A DNA stretch of 54,601 nt from Lachnospiraceae bacterium (GCA_021202075.1 JAJQDT010000042.1:8080-62680), one strand, 5' to 3'; counted from the stretch's first letter, positions 18,896-27,352 are shown. Numbers and translations: made by a program. Notes: generated by a model from the sequence alone, not told the origin.

Positions 18896-19098
18896 GGAAC
18901 GTTACGCCTCCGGATGGAAGTTGTGTGACGGGCGGATTCCGAAACACAGGTTCTGAGGATTTTTTATCCGCATAATCAGTGAATTAGGCAGGCTCTTGTC
19001 CGGCTGTCAGCCGAGCAGGGCTATAAGAACAAAACAGATTCGGCTGCAGGGAGCAGGGGGAATGGCCGGACAGTCTGCGAAAAGACAGAGGGGTACAT

Positions 19099-19257
19099 AT
19101 GATTAATTACGAGGAAGAACTGAAAAAATTCCATACCAGCATGGACGTTAACGAGGCGGAGGACGCGATTTACAGCCGCGATCTGACGGATATGAGCGAT
19201 ATTCTCAAAGAGATGCTCCGGGAGGAGAAGAAGAACAGAAAGCAGGGGAGCCGATGA
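19099..19257 (+). CDS. Small 52-residue acidic protein
   Basis: ATG 19099 is preceded by GAGGGG at 6-nt spacing and reads MINYEEELKKFHTSM... to a stop at 19255-19257. Its stop overlaps the next gene's ATG (ATGA), so it is translationally coupled to the zinc-ribbon/TPR protein. Helical and charged (many Glu, Asp, Lys), with no membrane segment. Family not recognised. The good ribosome site, ATGA overlap and codon pattern argue that it is real. Confidence 0.7.
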   Translation: MINYEEELKKFHTSMDVNEAEDAIYSRDLTDMSDILKEMLREEKKNRKQGSR

Positions 19258-20915
19258 GATGTATTTACTGCAACACACCTTTAGGCGCGTCTGATTACTG
19301 TACGGGATGCGGAGCCGATATCACGATCCAGAAGCGGATTGGCCGTATTTCCAATCTTTTGTACAACGAGGGTCTGGAAAAGGCACGTATCCGGGATATG
19401 AAAGGGGCGATTACCTGCCTGAAGCGCAGCCTGAAGTTCAGTAAGGAGAATACCGATGCGAGGAATCTGCTCGGCCTGTGTTATTATGAGACGGGCGAGG
19501 CGGTTTCCGCGCTCTGCGAGTGGGTCATCAGCAAGAATCTCCAGGCGGAGGACAATCTTGCCGACTATTACCTTGACCAGATGCAGAATAATAAAAACAA
19601 GCTGGATACCATCAATCAGTCGATCCGAAAGTACAACCAGTCTGTCCTCTATTGCCGCGAGGACAACGAGGACATGGCGATTATCCAGCTGAAAAAGGTC
19701 ATCAGCCACAATCCGAAGCTGGTGAAGGCCTACCAGCTGCTGGCGCTTTTATATATGAAACGGCAGGAGTATGAGCGCTCGCGAAAGCTGCTTAGAAAGG
19801 CGATTCAGATCGACGCGACGAATACGACGACGCTACGCTACCTGCAGGAGATTGAGAACGCGACCGGCAGAGGCGTCGGCTTAAGGGGTTCCGGCTTAAG
19901 CAGGCGGCACAGACGGAATGAAAAAGACGGGGCCCAGGAGCAGGAAGGACAGGTATCCGGCACGCTGCGTTATTTGAGCGGGAATGAGATGATCATTCAG
20001 CCTACGACATTCCGCGACAGCTCGACGATTGCCACGTTTATCAATATCATTCTGGGCATTCTGCTGGGCGGCGCGGTGGTATGGTTCCTGATCGTCCCGG
20101 CGAACCGCCAGTCAGTCAACGATGACGCAAATAAACAGGTAACGGAAGCAAATACAAAGCTAGCCTCTGCACAGGTGCAGGCAGAGGAACTGCAGGAAGA
20201 GATCGACAGCTACGATGAGCTGATTGCGGAAGCGGAAGAAGACCGGGATGCGGCGCTCTCGAAGGTGGAGAGCTACGATGAGCTGCTGGCCATCGCAAAC
20301 CTCTATGTCAGCGGCAATGAATCGACAGCTGCCGAACAGATTCTGGAGCTGAGCGCGGACGCCTTCGAGGGCAATGCCCTGAGCCTGTATGAATCCTTAA
20401 GCAGTGCGGTGTCTGCCAGCCTGTTTACGGAATATTACACTGCGGGCACGACCGCGTATGTGCAGGGGGATTACCAGACGGCCGCGACGAATCTGGAAAA
20501 AGCGGTGGAGGCGGATCCGGATCGCGAACAGTCGGATCATTACAATGCGATGCTGTATCTGGGCATGGCTTACTATTATCTGGGAGATCGGGACAGCGCG
20601 GATGAGGTATTTAATCAGATTATCGAATATTACCCGTCCAATGCGTCTGTGGTGCAGGGATATATTTCCTCGTCCTCTTCCGGTGATACGTCAACCACTA
20701 CGCTGGATCTGAGCGGACTTGGCGATGCGGCGACTGACGTCACGGCAGAGACGGACGCGTCATCCGGCACGACGGACTCATCGACAGATACAACGGATAC
20801 GGATGATGGCATCACGATATATAATGATACTTCGACCGGAACCTCCTCCGAAGTGGTCTGGACAGATCCGACGACCGGGCTGCAGTATGACGCGTCGGGG
20901 AATGTGGTGGGCTGA
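19254..20915 (+). CDS. Zinc-ribbon/TPR membrane protein
   Basis: A 553-residue protein. Residues 1-25 form a zinc ribbon (CIYCNTPL...YCTGCGAD). Residues ~35-205 are TPR-like helices (LLGLCYYETGEAVSALCEWV, AYQLLALLYMKRQEYERSRKLLRKAIQID). A membrane helix lies at about 262-286 (FINIILGILLGGAVVWFLIV). A coiled coil follows (ANTKLASAQVQAEELQEEID), then extracytoplasmic TPRs (YVQGDYQTAATNLEKAVEADPD) and a Ser/Thr/Asp-rich C-terminus. It looks like a scaffold joining cytoplasmic and surface interactions. Role unknown. Coupled to the small protein upstream and in line with folC. Stop at 20913-20915, with a terminator at 21103. Confidence 0.8.
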   Translation: MRCIYCNTPLGASDYCTGCGADITIQKRIGRISNLLYNEGLEKARIRDMKGAITCLKRSLKFSKENTDARNLLGLCYYETGEAVSALCEWVISKNLQAEDNLADYYLDQMQNNKNKLDTINQSIRKYNQSVLYCREDNEDMAIIQLKKVISHNPKLVKAYQLLALLYMKRQEYERSRKLLRKAIQIDATNTTTLRYLQEIENATGRGVGLRGSGLSRRHRRNEKDGAQEQEGQVSGTLRYLSGNEMIIQPTTFRDSSTIATFINIILGILLGGAVVWFLIVPANRQSVNDDANKQVTEANTKLASAQVQAEELQEEIDSYDELIAEAEEDRDAALSKVESYDELLAIANLYVSGNESTAAEQILELSADAFEGNALSLYESLSSAVSASLFTEYYTAGTTAYVQGDYQTAATNLEKAVEADPDREQSDHYNAMLYLGMAYYYLGDRDSADEVFNQIIEYYPSNASVVQGYISSSSSGDTSTTTLDLSGLGDAATDVTAETDASSGTTDSSTDTTDTDDGITIYNDTSTGTSSEVVWTDPTTGLQYDASGNVVG

Positions 20916-21102
20916 TGAAAAAATCTGCCGGAGAATATAGAAACGACAATAGCCGCGGCGGACGGATGCTTTTGGGACTTTTCAGAAAGAGTTTCAGAAT
21001 ACGTGAGGACAAGCCGGAACCAGAATTTTGCTATTTTGCGCAAGAAATTGTTCTTAAGTTGCTAAGGAGTATAAAATACAAAAAGAAAAACCCAGAGGTT
21101 TG

Positions 21103-21130
21103 GGAGAGCGTTTTTGCGCTCTCCTTTTTC
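21103..21130 (+). terminator. Rho-independent terminator
   Basis: GGAGAGCG / CGCTCTCC stem with a T-rich loop and a following TTTTT. Separates the TPR protein from the spoIIA operon. Confidence 0.85.
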
Positions 21131-21156
21131 TGTGTGTATGACGACAAAAGCTCAGG

Positions 21157-21202
21157 CTGCATCAGGGCTTTTATGGTCTGCGAATCGGGGAATTTGCGGT
21201 GA
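21157..21202 (+). repeat. Partial copy (R4) of the dispersed 76-bp repeat
   Basis: CTGCATCAGGGCTTTTATGG and TCTGCGAATCG match the left half of R1 (17307-17336). The right half is diverged or missing. Lies in the untranslated region or promoter zone of spoIIAA. Confidence 0.55.
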
Positions 21203-21233
21203 GAATAAAAATTTATCAAAGGAGGGGTTTGGC

Positions 21234-21563
21234 ATGGAACAGATATTTACGATAGCGGGGACTCAAATGTGTGTGCATCTGCCGACCGAAATCGATCATC
21301 ATGTGTCGAAACGTATTTGCGAAGAAACCGACCGCCTGGTGCAAAAAAAACACATCCGCTGTATTTTATTTGATTTCGGGCAGACCACATTCATGGACAG
21401 CTCGGGAATCGGGATGCTGATCGGGCGGTATAAAATGATGCGGTTTATGGGAGGAACGGTAGCGGCGGTCAACGTCGGCGAGCGCATGAACCGGATTCTG
21501 GAGCTGGCCGGGATTGGTAAGATTTTGGATATTAGAGGGGAGAATACAGATGCAGCAAAATGA
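21234..21563 (+). CDS. spoIIAA: Anti-sigma-F factor antagonist SpoIIAA
   Basis: A 109-residue STAS-domain protein. It carries FMDSSGIGMLIGRYK, with the phosphorylatable serine (Ser56/57) that SpoIIAB modifies, followed by GGTVAAVNVGERMNRILELAGI. In the forespore, dephosphorylated SpoIIAA binds SpoIIAB and frees sigma-F. The start is ATG 21234 with GGAGGGG upstream; the in-frame extension to 21114 covers the terminator and repeat R4. First gene of the operon, overlapping spoIIAB by 14 bases. Confidence 0.96.
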   Translation: MEQIFTIAGTQMCVHLPTEIDHHVSKRICEETDRLVQKKHIRCILFDFGQTTFMDSSGIGMLIGRYKMMRFMGGTVAAVNVGERMNRILELAGIGKILDIRGENTDAAK

Positions 21564-22152
21564 GATGAGGCTGGAATTCGACAGCCGTTCCTGCAATGAA
21601 AGCTTTGCGCGGGTGACCGTGGCGGCTTTCATGACACAGCTGAATCCGACACTGGAGGAGGTGGCGGATGTAAAAACAGCCGTTTCCGAAGCGGTCACGA
21701 ACGCGATTATCCACGCATATGGGAGCGCAGGACAGAAGGAGAATAAGCGGTGCGTCGGCGGTGAAAACGAAGAAAATGAAAGCGAATGTGTGCCTGGCGG
21801 TCGAACCGGGAGCCGGATTTTCGTGGAAAAGGAGAGGGAACAGCAAAATGGCAGGGCCGAAAAAATCGAAATCCTCTGCCGCATCCGGGGCGAGGTCCTG
21901 GAAGTGGAGGTTGGCGATACCGGCTGCGGCATAGCGGATGTAAAAAAAGCGATGGAGCCGTTATTCACAACGAAGACAGAGTGCGACCGCGCGGGCATGG
22001 GCTTTGCGTTTATGGAAGCCTTCATGGACACACTCCGGGTAGAATCGACGTTGGGGCGCGGCACACGTGTGTATATGACTAAACGAATCAGGCGGGAGGA
22101 GCCTCTGTTTGAAAAATACGGAACTTTTGCTGTGGAAAAGATCCGGGTATGA
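21550..22152 (+). CDS. spoIIAB: Anti-sigma-F factor / serine kinase SpoIIAB, with insertion
   Basis: GHKL-type kinase that binds sigma-F and phosphorylates SpoIIAA. N-box EAVTNAIIHAYG, G1 box VGDTGCGI, lid and G2 region TTKTECDRAGMGFAFMEAF, and C-terminal GRGTRVYMTK are all present. The protein is 200 residues against ~146 usual. The excess is a polar insertion at about residues 59-104 (KENKRCVGGENEENESEC and on), between the N-box helix and the strand EILCRIRGEVLEVEV. Start ATG 21550 (GAGGGGAG upstream). The insertion sits away from the ATP pocket and is expected to be tolerated (inference). Confidence 0.94.
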   Translation: MQQNEMRLEFDSRSCNESFARVTVAAFMTQLNPTLEEVADVKTAVSEAVTNAIIHAYGSAGQKENKRCVGGENEENESECVPGGRTGSRIFVEKEREQQNGRAEKIEILCRIRGEVLEVEVGDTGCGIADVKKAMEPLFTTKTECDRAGMGFAFMEAFMDTLRVESTLGRGTRVYMTKRIRREEPLFEKYGTFAVEKIRV

Positions 22153-22191
22153 ATATCAAGAACGAACAGACAGGGAGGGAATAGCCGACAG

Positions 22192-22917
22192 ATGGAACAT
22201 ACCCTTGCGCTGATTAAGCGAGTTCACGAGGGGGATAAGGAAGCCAGGGAGCAACTGGTCGAGGAAAATATGGGGCTGGTTCACAGCATTGTACCGCGCT
22301 TTCTGGGGCGCGGCTGTGACCGTGAGGATCTGGTGCAGATCGGGAGCATCGGACTTCTGAAAGCAATCGATCATTTCGATGCTTCTTTCGAGGTTCGGTT
22401 TTCTACCTATGCGGTACCAATGATTGCCGGTGAAATCAAACGGTTTTTGCGGGACGACGGCCTGATCCGGGTAAGCCGTCTGCTCAAAGAATCGGCGGCA
22501 AAGGCATGGCGCGCCCGCGATTTTCTGGAAAAGCAGACGGGAAACGAGCCGACGCTGGAAGAAATCGCGGGAGAAGTCGGGATCAGCCCGGAGGAGCTGG
22601 TGCTTGTGATGGATGCGGTTTCGGAAGTAGAATCTCTGAATCAGACCGTTTATCAGGGAGACGGCACACCGATTTTGCTCGGAGACCGTCTGCCGGATGA
22701 GAAGGACCGCAATGAGGAAATGCTGAACCGGATGCTCCTTCTTGAACTTTTGCAGCTTCTGGAACCGGACGAGCGGCAGATGATTCGGATGCGGTATTTT
22801 GATGATATGACACAGGTGCAGGTCGCCGCTGCTCTTGGCATGACGCAGGTGCAGGTCTCCCGCGCGGAAAAACGGATCCTGCGGCGGATGCGGGAAGCGG
22901 GCAGGAGCGCGGTATGA
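22192..22917 (+). CDS. sigF: Sporulation sigma factor sigma-F
   Basis: A 241-residue sigma-70-family factor, the first forespore-specific sigma. Region 2 GLVHSIVPRFLGRGCDREDLVQIGSIGLLKAIDHFD and RFSTYAVPMIAGEIKRFLRDDG; region 3 around EPTLEEIAGEVGISPEEL; region 4 helix-turn-helix MTQVQVAAALGMTQVQVSRAEKRIL. Third gene of the operon, 39 nt after spoIIAB. Normal length and no insertion, unlike spoIIAB. Confidence 0.96.
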   Translation: MEHTLALIKRVHEGDKEAREQLVEENMGLVHSIVPRFLGRGCDREDLVQIGSIGLLKAIDHFDASFEVRFSTYAVPMIAGEIKRFLRDDGLIRVSRLLKESAAKAWRARDFLEKQTGNEPTLEEIAGEVGISPEELVLVMDAVSEVESLNQTVYQGDGTPILLGDRLPDEKDRNEEMLNRMLLLELLQLLEPDERQMIRMRYFDDMTQVQVAAALGMTQVQVSRAEKRILRRMREAGRSAV

Positions 22918-23078
22918 GCGCCTTTGAGCGGGATGGTTTGCTCACAATAAAAAATGTCGTTTTTTCGGAAAAATATCCTCTGGCATCTGTCGAAGGTATT
23001 TTTATATACTCTCATACAGAATAAATATTCCGAAGAAGCGTGAGCTGAATTCAGAGAAATATGGGAAAAACATGAGCT
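22918..23078. other. Intergenic, before repeat R3
   Basis: A weak hairpin TGAGC...GCTCA (about 22925-22944) with a nearby AT-rich stretch may end the spoIIA transcript. No gene seen. Confidence 0.35.
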
Positions 23079-23213
23079 GAGGAACTGTCGCGAAATAACT
23101 AGTAGACCGTATCGTAAGTACTTGTGCAGAATGCACATGGAATTACGATACGGGCTACTAGCTCATCCTGCACCGCCGAATACGCGAATCACAGGTTCAA
23201 AAGGCCCCGCCGC
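23079..23213 (-). repeat. Dispersed repeat copy R3, split by a palindrome
   Basis: Reverse-orientation copy of R1/R2: GGAACTGTCGCGAAATAACT at the left, then CATCCTGCACCGCC, ACGCGAATCACAGG and GGCCCCGCCGCAG at the right. A 63-nt palindrome (23099-23161) replaces the few bases found at this point in R1 and R2. It lies just upstream of the GH3 gene. Confidence 0.75.
23099..23161. repeat. 63-nt nested palindrome inside R3
   Basis: Outer arms CTAGTAG/CTACTAG, then an 11-bp stem CCGTATCGTAA/TTACGATACGG, 6-nt spacers, and an inner hairpin GTGCA-GAA-TGCAC. The 14-mer AATGCACATGGAAT recurs at 25776-25789 inside a smaller palindrome (AGCGG...CCGCT, 25771-25795). Confidence 0.8.
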
Positions 23214-23271
23214 AGCCCGAATTCAGAAATACATCAGAAATAACATCAGATTAAGAAAGGAAAAGAAAGAA

Positions 23272-25521
23272 ATGATGGAAAAGAACGCGATTGAGAGGAA
23301 GATTCGTGAGCTTCTTGCGAAAATGACGCTAGAGGAAAAGGCCGGCCAGCTGCAGCAGTGCGGGCCATCTCTGGTCGGCGCATTTGAGGTGAGCTTTGAG
23401 GAGCTGCTGGATATGATGTTTGACGGAAGGATCTCGAAGGAGGAGTTTGACCGCCTGATGAGCGGGGCGAAGCAGGATTTCCACGAGGATGATATCCGGG
23501 CGGGACGGATCGGCTCGTTTAACGGGATTGGAGATGCGGCGACCGCGAACCGCCTGCAGAAAATAGCCGTGGAAGAGACGAGGCTCGGGATTCCGCTGAT
23601 CTATGGCTATGATGTGATCCACGGATTTCGCACGGTGACACCGATTCCGCTGGCGGAGAGCTGCGCGTGGGAGCCCGGGCTGTGGGAGAGGACCGGACGC
23701 CTGGCGGCAGAGGAGGCGACCGCGGCCGGTGTACATATGACATTTGCACCGATGGTGGATGTGGCGAAGGACGCCCGCTGGGGACGCGTCAGCGAGGGTG
23801 CAGGAGAGGACGTTTTGCTGAATGGGGATTACGGCGCAGCCAAGGTGCGGGGCTTTCAGGGGGATGACCTGACCAGAGAGGACGCTATGGCGGCCTGCGT
23901 GAAACACTTTGCGGCCTATGGCGCGTGCGAGGCCGGAAGAGACTATAATCGGGTGGACATGTCCCTGCAAAAGCTGTGGGATGAATATCTGCCTTCTTAT
24001 AAAGCCTGCATTGAAGCCGGGGCGCGCGCGGTTATGCCCGCGTTTAATGACATCAACGGCGTGCCCTGCTCGGCAAATGAGTGGCTGCTGCGCGATGTCC
24101 TGCGGAAGGACTGGGGCTTCGACGGCATGACCGTCAGCGACGCCAATGCGATCGCGGAGTGTGTGAACCATGGGATCGCCGCCGATAAGAGGGATGCGGC
24201 CAGACAGTGTCTGCGGGCCGGTGTTGATATGGACATGACGTCGAATTCTTATATCGAGCATGTACAGGAGCTGGTTGAGAGCGGGGAGCTGGAGGAATCT
24301 GTCCTGGACGAGGCGGTTGCCGATATTCTCCGGGTGAAGTTTGAGATGGATCTGTTTGAGCATCCGTACCGCACCAGCGAGGAGCGGGAAGCGGACGCGA
24401 TGCTGACCCAGGAGGCGAGGGCGCTTGCGCGGGAAGCTGCCGTGAAGTCCATGGTACTTTTGAAGAACGAAGACGCGCCTTCCGGCTTGCCGGAGGGGAA
24501 TTCCGGGAATAAAAAAATCCTGCCGCTCGCTCCGGATGCGCGGCTCGGAATCTTCGGCCGCCTGGCTGCGGACCGCGGGCAGATGACCGGCGCCTGGGCG
24601 GTCGGAGCCAATCCGGACGACTGTCTGAGCATCCTTGACGCATGCCGCGAGCGCGGGATATCATACCGATATTTGGATGGTGCGGACAACCCGGAAGGCT
24701 TGTCGACAAAGAAAAGAATCCTGGAGATTGCAGAAGAATCCGATGTTTTCCTTGCGGTGATTGGCGAGGACAAAGAAGAGAGCGGCGAGGCGGCGAGCCG
24801 TGCTTCCATTACGTTAAAGGACAGCGATATTCAGCTGGTGAAGGACTTGCTGGAAGTAGGGAAGGCGCAGGGAAAGCCTGTCGTTGCGGTACTCTTTAAC
24901 GGGCGGCCGCTGGCGATGCCTTGGCTGGCTGAAAGCGCGGACGCCATTTTAGAGGCGTGGCATCCGGGCGTGGAGGCCGGACCGGCGATTCTGGATGTTT
25001 TATTTGGAGATGCGAACCCGTCGGGCAAGCTTACGACGACATTCCCCTATGCGAGCGGGCAGTGTCCGATGTACTATGCGCACATGAACACAGGCAGGCC
25101 GGGCGGCAAGTCCAAATTTACCTCCAAATATCTGGACACCCCGCTGGAGCCGGTTTACCCGTTCGGCTTTGGCCTGAGCTATACCACATTTGCGTATGAA
25201 AACCTGTCGGTGGAAAAAACGGAAGATGGCTTTCATGTATCAGTAACCGTAAAAAACACAGGCAGCCGGGCCGGTGAGGAAATCGTGCAGTGCTACGTGC
25301 AGGATGTGGCCGGGTCGCGCGTGCGTCCCGTAAAGGAGCTGAAAGGCTACAAGAAGATTCCGCTTGCGCCGGGCGAAGAGCGCCGCGTGGAGTTTGAACT
25401 TCCATCCGAAAAGCTGGGATTCTATAGCAGGGAAGGAACGTATGTCGTAGAACCGGGCGAATTCCGCATTTATGTGGGCGGCAATTCCCGGGATGTGCTG
25501 GAAGCGGGTGTGATTCTTTGA
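23272..25521 (+). CDS. Glycoside hydrolase family 3 beta-glycosidase (BglX-like)
   Basis: A 749-residue GH3 enzyme: N-terminal TIM barrel with KMTLEEKAGQL, IPLIYGYDVIHGFRTVTPIPL, DARWGRVSEGAGED, CVKHFAAYG. The nucleophile is Asp290 in MTVSDANAI. An alpha/beta sandwich follows (KILPLAPDARLGIFG...VAVIGEDKEESGE), and the C-terminal fibronectin-III-like domain ends YVVEPGEFRIYVGGNSRD. No signal peptide, so cytoplasmic action on imported oligosaccharides is likely. The usual SDW after the nucleophile region is SDAN here. Exact sugar unknown. Start ATG 23272 after AAGAAAGGAAAAG; the in-frame opening to 23122 lies in repeat R3 and is not coding. Confidence 0.93.
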   Translation: MMEKNAIERKIRELLAKMTLEEKAGQLQQCGPSLVGAFEVSFEELLDMMFDGRISKEEFDRLMSGAKQDFHEDDIRAGRIGSFNGIGDAATANRLQKIAVEETRLGIPLIYGYDVIHGFRTVTPIPLAESCAWEPGLWERTGRLAAEEATAAGVHMTFAPMVDVAKDARWGRVSEGAGEDVLLNGDYGAAKVRGFQGDDLTREDAMAACVKHFAAYGACEAGRDYNRVDMSLQKLWDEYLPSYKACIEAGARAVMPAFNDINGVPCSANEWLLRDVLRKDWGFDGMTVSDANAIAECVNHGIAADKRDAARQCLRAGVDMDMTSNSYIEHVQELVESGELEESVLDEAVADILRVKFEMDLFEHPYRTSEEREADAMLTQEARALAREAAVKSMVLLKNEDAPSGLPEGNSGNKKILPLAPDARLGIFGRLAADRGQMTGAWAVGANPDDCLSILDACRERGISYRYLDGADNPEGLSTKKRILEIAEESDVFLAVIGEDKEESGEAASRASITLKDSDIQLVKDLLEVGKAQGKPVVAVLFNGRPLAMPWLAESADAILEAWHPGVEAGPAILDVLFGDANPSGKLTTTFPYASGQCPMYYAHMNTGRPGGKSKFTSKYLDTPLEPVYPFGFGLSYTTFAYENLSVEKTEDGFHVSVTVKNTGSRAGEEIVQCYVQDVAGSRVRPVKELKGYKKIPLAPGEERRVEFELPSEKLGFYSREGTYVVEPGEFRIYVGGNSRDVLEAGVIL

Positions 25522-25831
25522 ACGGAAATTACCGATATCTGATATTCTTTTATCTAACGCAGAGGTAGGTGTATTACGAGGTTATTACAATTCTTTAATA
25601 CGTATTCACAACGCATGCATGGATGAGGACTTTGCTGCGCACGAATATTTTGAAGCTCCTTCTCATATGATAGCTTATCTGAAATGAAACAGGAACGGTT
25701 TTTGTCGGATTCTGTGTGGGTTTTCGCTGAGAATTTTGCATCGTGCGATCGGTGAACCAGAAATCAGGCGAGCGGAATGCACATGGAATCCCGCTGACTG
25801 TGGCCAGGGCTGCATGTGGGGAGGGTACGTG
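25522..25831. other. Intergenic before the CotS-like gene
   Basis: No gene. Holds a candidate sporulation promoter (25643-25671) and a small palindrome at 25771-25795 (AGCGG, AATGCACATGGAAT, CCGCT) that shares 14 bases with the palindrome in R3. Confidence 0.45.
25643..25671 (+). promoter_or_regulatory. Possible sigma-E-type promoter
   Basis: GAATATT (25643-25649), 14-nt spacer, CATATGAT (25664-25671) resembles the mother-cell sigma-E pattern. It fits a spore-coat gene downstream. Inference from a short motif. Confidence 0.3.
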
Positions 25832-27175
25832 ATGAATGACAGGGCTTTGAGGGTATTGGAGCAATATGACCTGGAGATTCGTGGTACGAGAAGAGGGCGC
25901 GGGTCCTGGTATCTGGACACGGCCGGCGGTTTTCGGATTCTGAGTGAGTATTCTGCTTCCGGGAACCGCGCTTTTTTTCAGAATTTTGTGATGGGGAAGA
26001 TCCGTGACGGCGGGTATCCGAATGTCGATGTGATTTTGCCGAATAAGGAGGGCGCGCTGGTTTCCAGAGACTGGGAAGGCAATCGGTACGTGGTGAAGGA
26101 GTGGTATGCGGGCCGCGAGTGTGACGCGTCGAATGAACCGGAGATTCTGGCGGCGGTGGAGAATCTGGCCCGCCTGCACCGACTGATGGAGTGGAATGCA
26201 GAGGATTTTTCCGGGTTCTCCAAAGTACATGAGGGCGGAAACCAGTCGCCTGCCCTGACTGGAAACGGGGGCGAAGCCGGCGGCTGTTATCCGCAGGGGA
26301 ATCCAGACGGTGTGCCATCCGGCAAAGGGAATGCAGCGATGGCCCAGGGCAGGTCGGAGGTTCAGGAAGATGTACGGTCATTCTCGTGCGGAGAGCCCTT
26401 CGGGGAAGGCAGTGCAGCGGCAGCATTGGGAGGAACGGTTTCCGGGGGCTGCGGTGCAGCGGCGGCTTTTGGAGAAACGGTGTCCAGAGAAGGCAGTGCA
26501 GCGGCGGCTTTTGGAGAAACGGTTTCCGTAGAAGGCGGCGCAGCGATGGATTTGGGTGGAATGGATTTCCGGCGTGACTATACGGCGCGGCCGCCGCTTG
26601 ATGAGCTGTGTGCCTGGAATGCGCAGCTCCGCAAGATTCGCTCGTTCATCCGGGGCAGGCATCGCAAGAGCGCGTTTGAACAGCTGTTTCTGGATAACTT
26701 TGAGCGGTATTATGAGCAGGCGCGGGAAGCGCGGGAGCAGCTGTCGCTGTTCAATGACCGCCTGGAGGCTCTGCGTGCGGCCCACGATGGGAGCATTTGC
26801 CATGGAGATTACAGCCATCATCACGTTTTAATGTGCGGGTATGAGATTGCCACAACCAATTTTGATCGCTGCTGTTTTGATTTTCAGGTGAATGATCTGT
26901 ACCGTTTCATGAGAAAAATTCTGGAGAAGCATGACTGGAATGTGCGGCTCGGGATGCGCATGCTTGACACCTATGGCCGGGTGCGCGCGATCCCTTGGGC
27001 AGAGCGGAAGCTTCTTTACGTGCGGATGCTTTATCCGGAAAAATTCCGCAAGCTGGCTGGCGCTTATTACGGAAGTAACAAGGCATGGATTTCACGGCAG
27101 TATTCTGACAAGCTGGGGAAAATAAACCGGCAGGAGGCGGCCAGACAGGAATTCGTACGGGCGCTGGGGAATTAA
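25832..27175 (+). CDS. CotS-family spore coat protein (kinase fold) with repeat insertion
   Basis: Related to the CotS/YutH spore-coat proteins of the aminoglycoside/choline-kinase fold. N-lobe VLEQYDLEIRGTRRGRGSWYL and YVVKEWYAGRECD; helix EILAAVENLARLHRLM; C-lobe ICHGDYSHHHVLM (kinase-like HGD) and TNFDRCCFDFQVNDLYRFMRKILEK. Start ATG 25832 (GGGGAGGG upstream) gives 447 residues, ~100 more than usual. The excess is residues ~131-246, ending in four exact-length 14-residue units (191-246) of the type EGSAAAAFGETVS. The insertion sits between the N-lobe helix and RPPLDELCAWNAQLRKIR. Function in coat assembly is inferred from the family. Confidence 0.85.
   Translation: MNDRALRVLEQYDLEIRGTRRGRGSWYLDTAGGFRILSEYSASGNRAFFQNFVMGKIRDGGYPNVDVILPNKEGALVSRDWEGNRYVVKEWYAGRECDASNEPEILAAVENLARLHRLMEWNAEDFSGFSKVHEGGNQSPALTGNGGEAGGCYPQGNPDGVPSGKGNAAMAQGRSEVQEDVRSFSCGEPFGEGSAAAALGGTVSGGCGAAAAFGETVSREGSAAAAFGETVSVEGGAAMDLGGMDFRRDYTARPPLDELCAWNAQLRKIRSFIRGRHRKSAFEQLFLDNFERYYEQAREAREQLSLFNDRLEALRAAHDGSICHGDYSHHHVLMCGYEIATTNFDRCCFDFQVNDLYRFMRKILEKHDWNVRLGMRMLDTYGRVRAIPWAERKLLYVRMLYPEKFRKLAGAYYGSNKAWISRQYSDKLGKINRQEAARQEFVRALGN
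26402..26569 (+). repeat. 42-bp tandem repeat (4 units) inside the CotS-like gene
   Basis: Four units of 42 bp encode 14 residues each. Units 2 and 3 share GCAGCGGCGGCTTTTGGAGA exactly. Being a multiple of three, unit number can vary without a frameshift. Confidence 0.8.
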
Positions 27176-27190
27176 GCCATATGTTTGCCT

Positions 27191-27218
27191 GGAGCAACAG
27201 GCCACAGGCCTTTGTTCC
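27191..27218. terminator. Hairpin after the CotS-like gene
   Basis: GGAGCAACAGGCC / GGCCTTTGTTCC with an ACA loop. It lacks a clear T-run, so terminator function is uncertain. Confidence 0.35.
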
Positions 27219-27323
27219 GCTGCAATCGGCAATACACCGCCCGCTTTTGGTAAAATTTTGTTCCCGGTTAATCCGGGCTGGGCTTGAGGGGTGGAACTAT
27301 TAGAAAAATATAAGTAAAAACAG

Positions 27324-27352
27324 TTTCCATTTCCCGGAAAAGTTGTTATAAT
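27324..27352 (+). promoter_or_regulatory. Sigma-A promoter of phosphoglucomutase gene
   Basis: TTTCCA (27324-27329), 17-bp spacer, TATAAT (27347-27352). The ~110-nt leader has successive small hairpins: GCGCG/CGCGC near 27365-27377, GTGC/GCAC at 27404-27417, AGTCTG/CAGACT at 27419-27438. Confidence 0.7.

Noticed and set aside
21150..21233. Sigma-H promoter for spoIIA
   Set aside because: GGGGAAT at 21187-21193 fits a -10, but I cannot find a convincing -35 at the right distance.
23122..23271. N-terminal extension of the GH3 protein
   Set aside because: The extra in-frame codons lie inside repeat R3; ATG 23272 has a ribosome site and gives the family-typical start.
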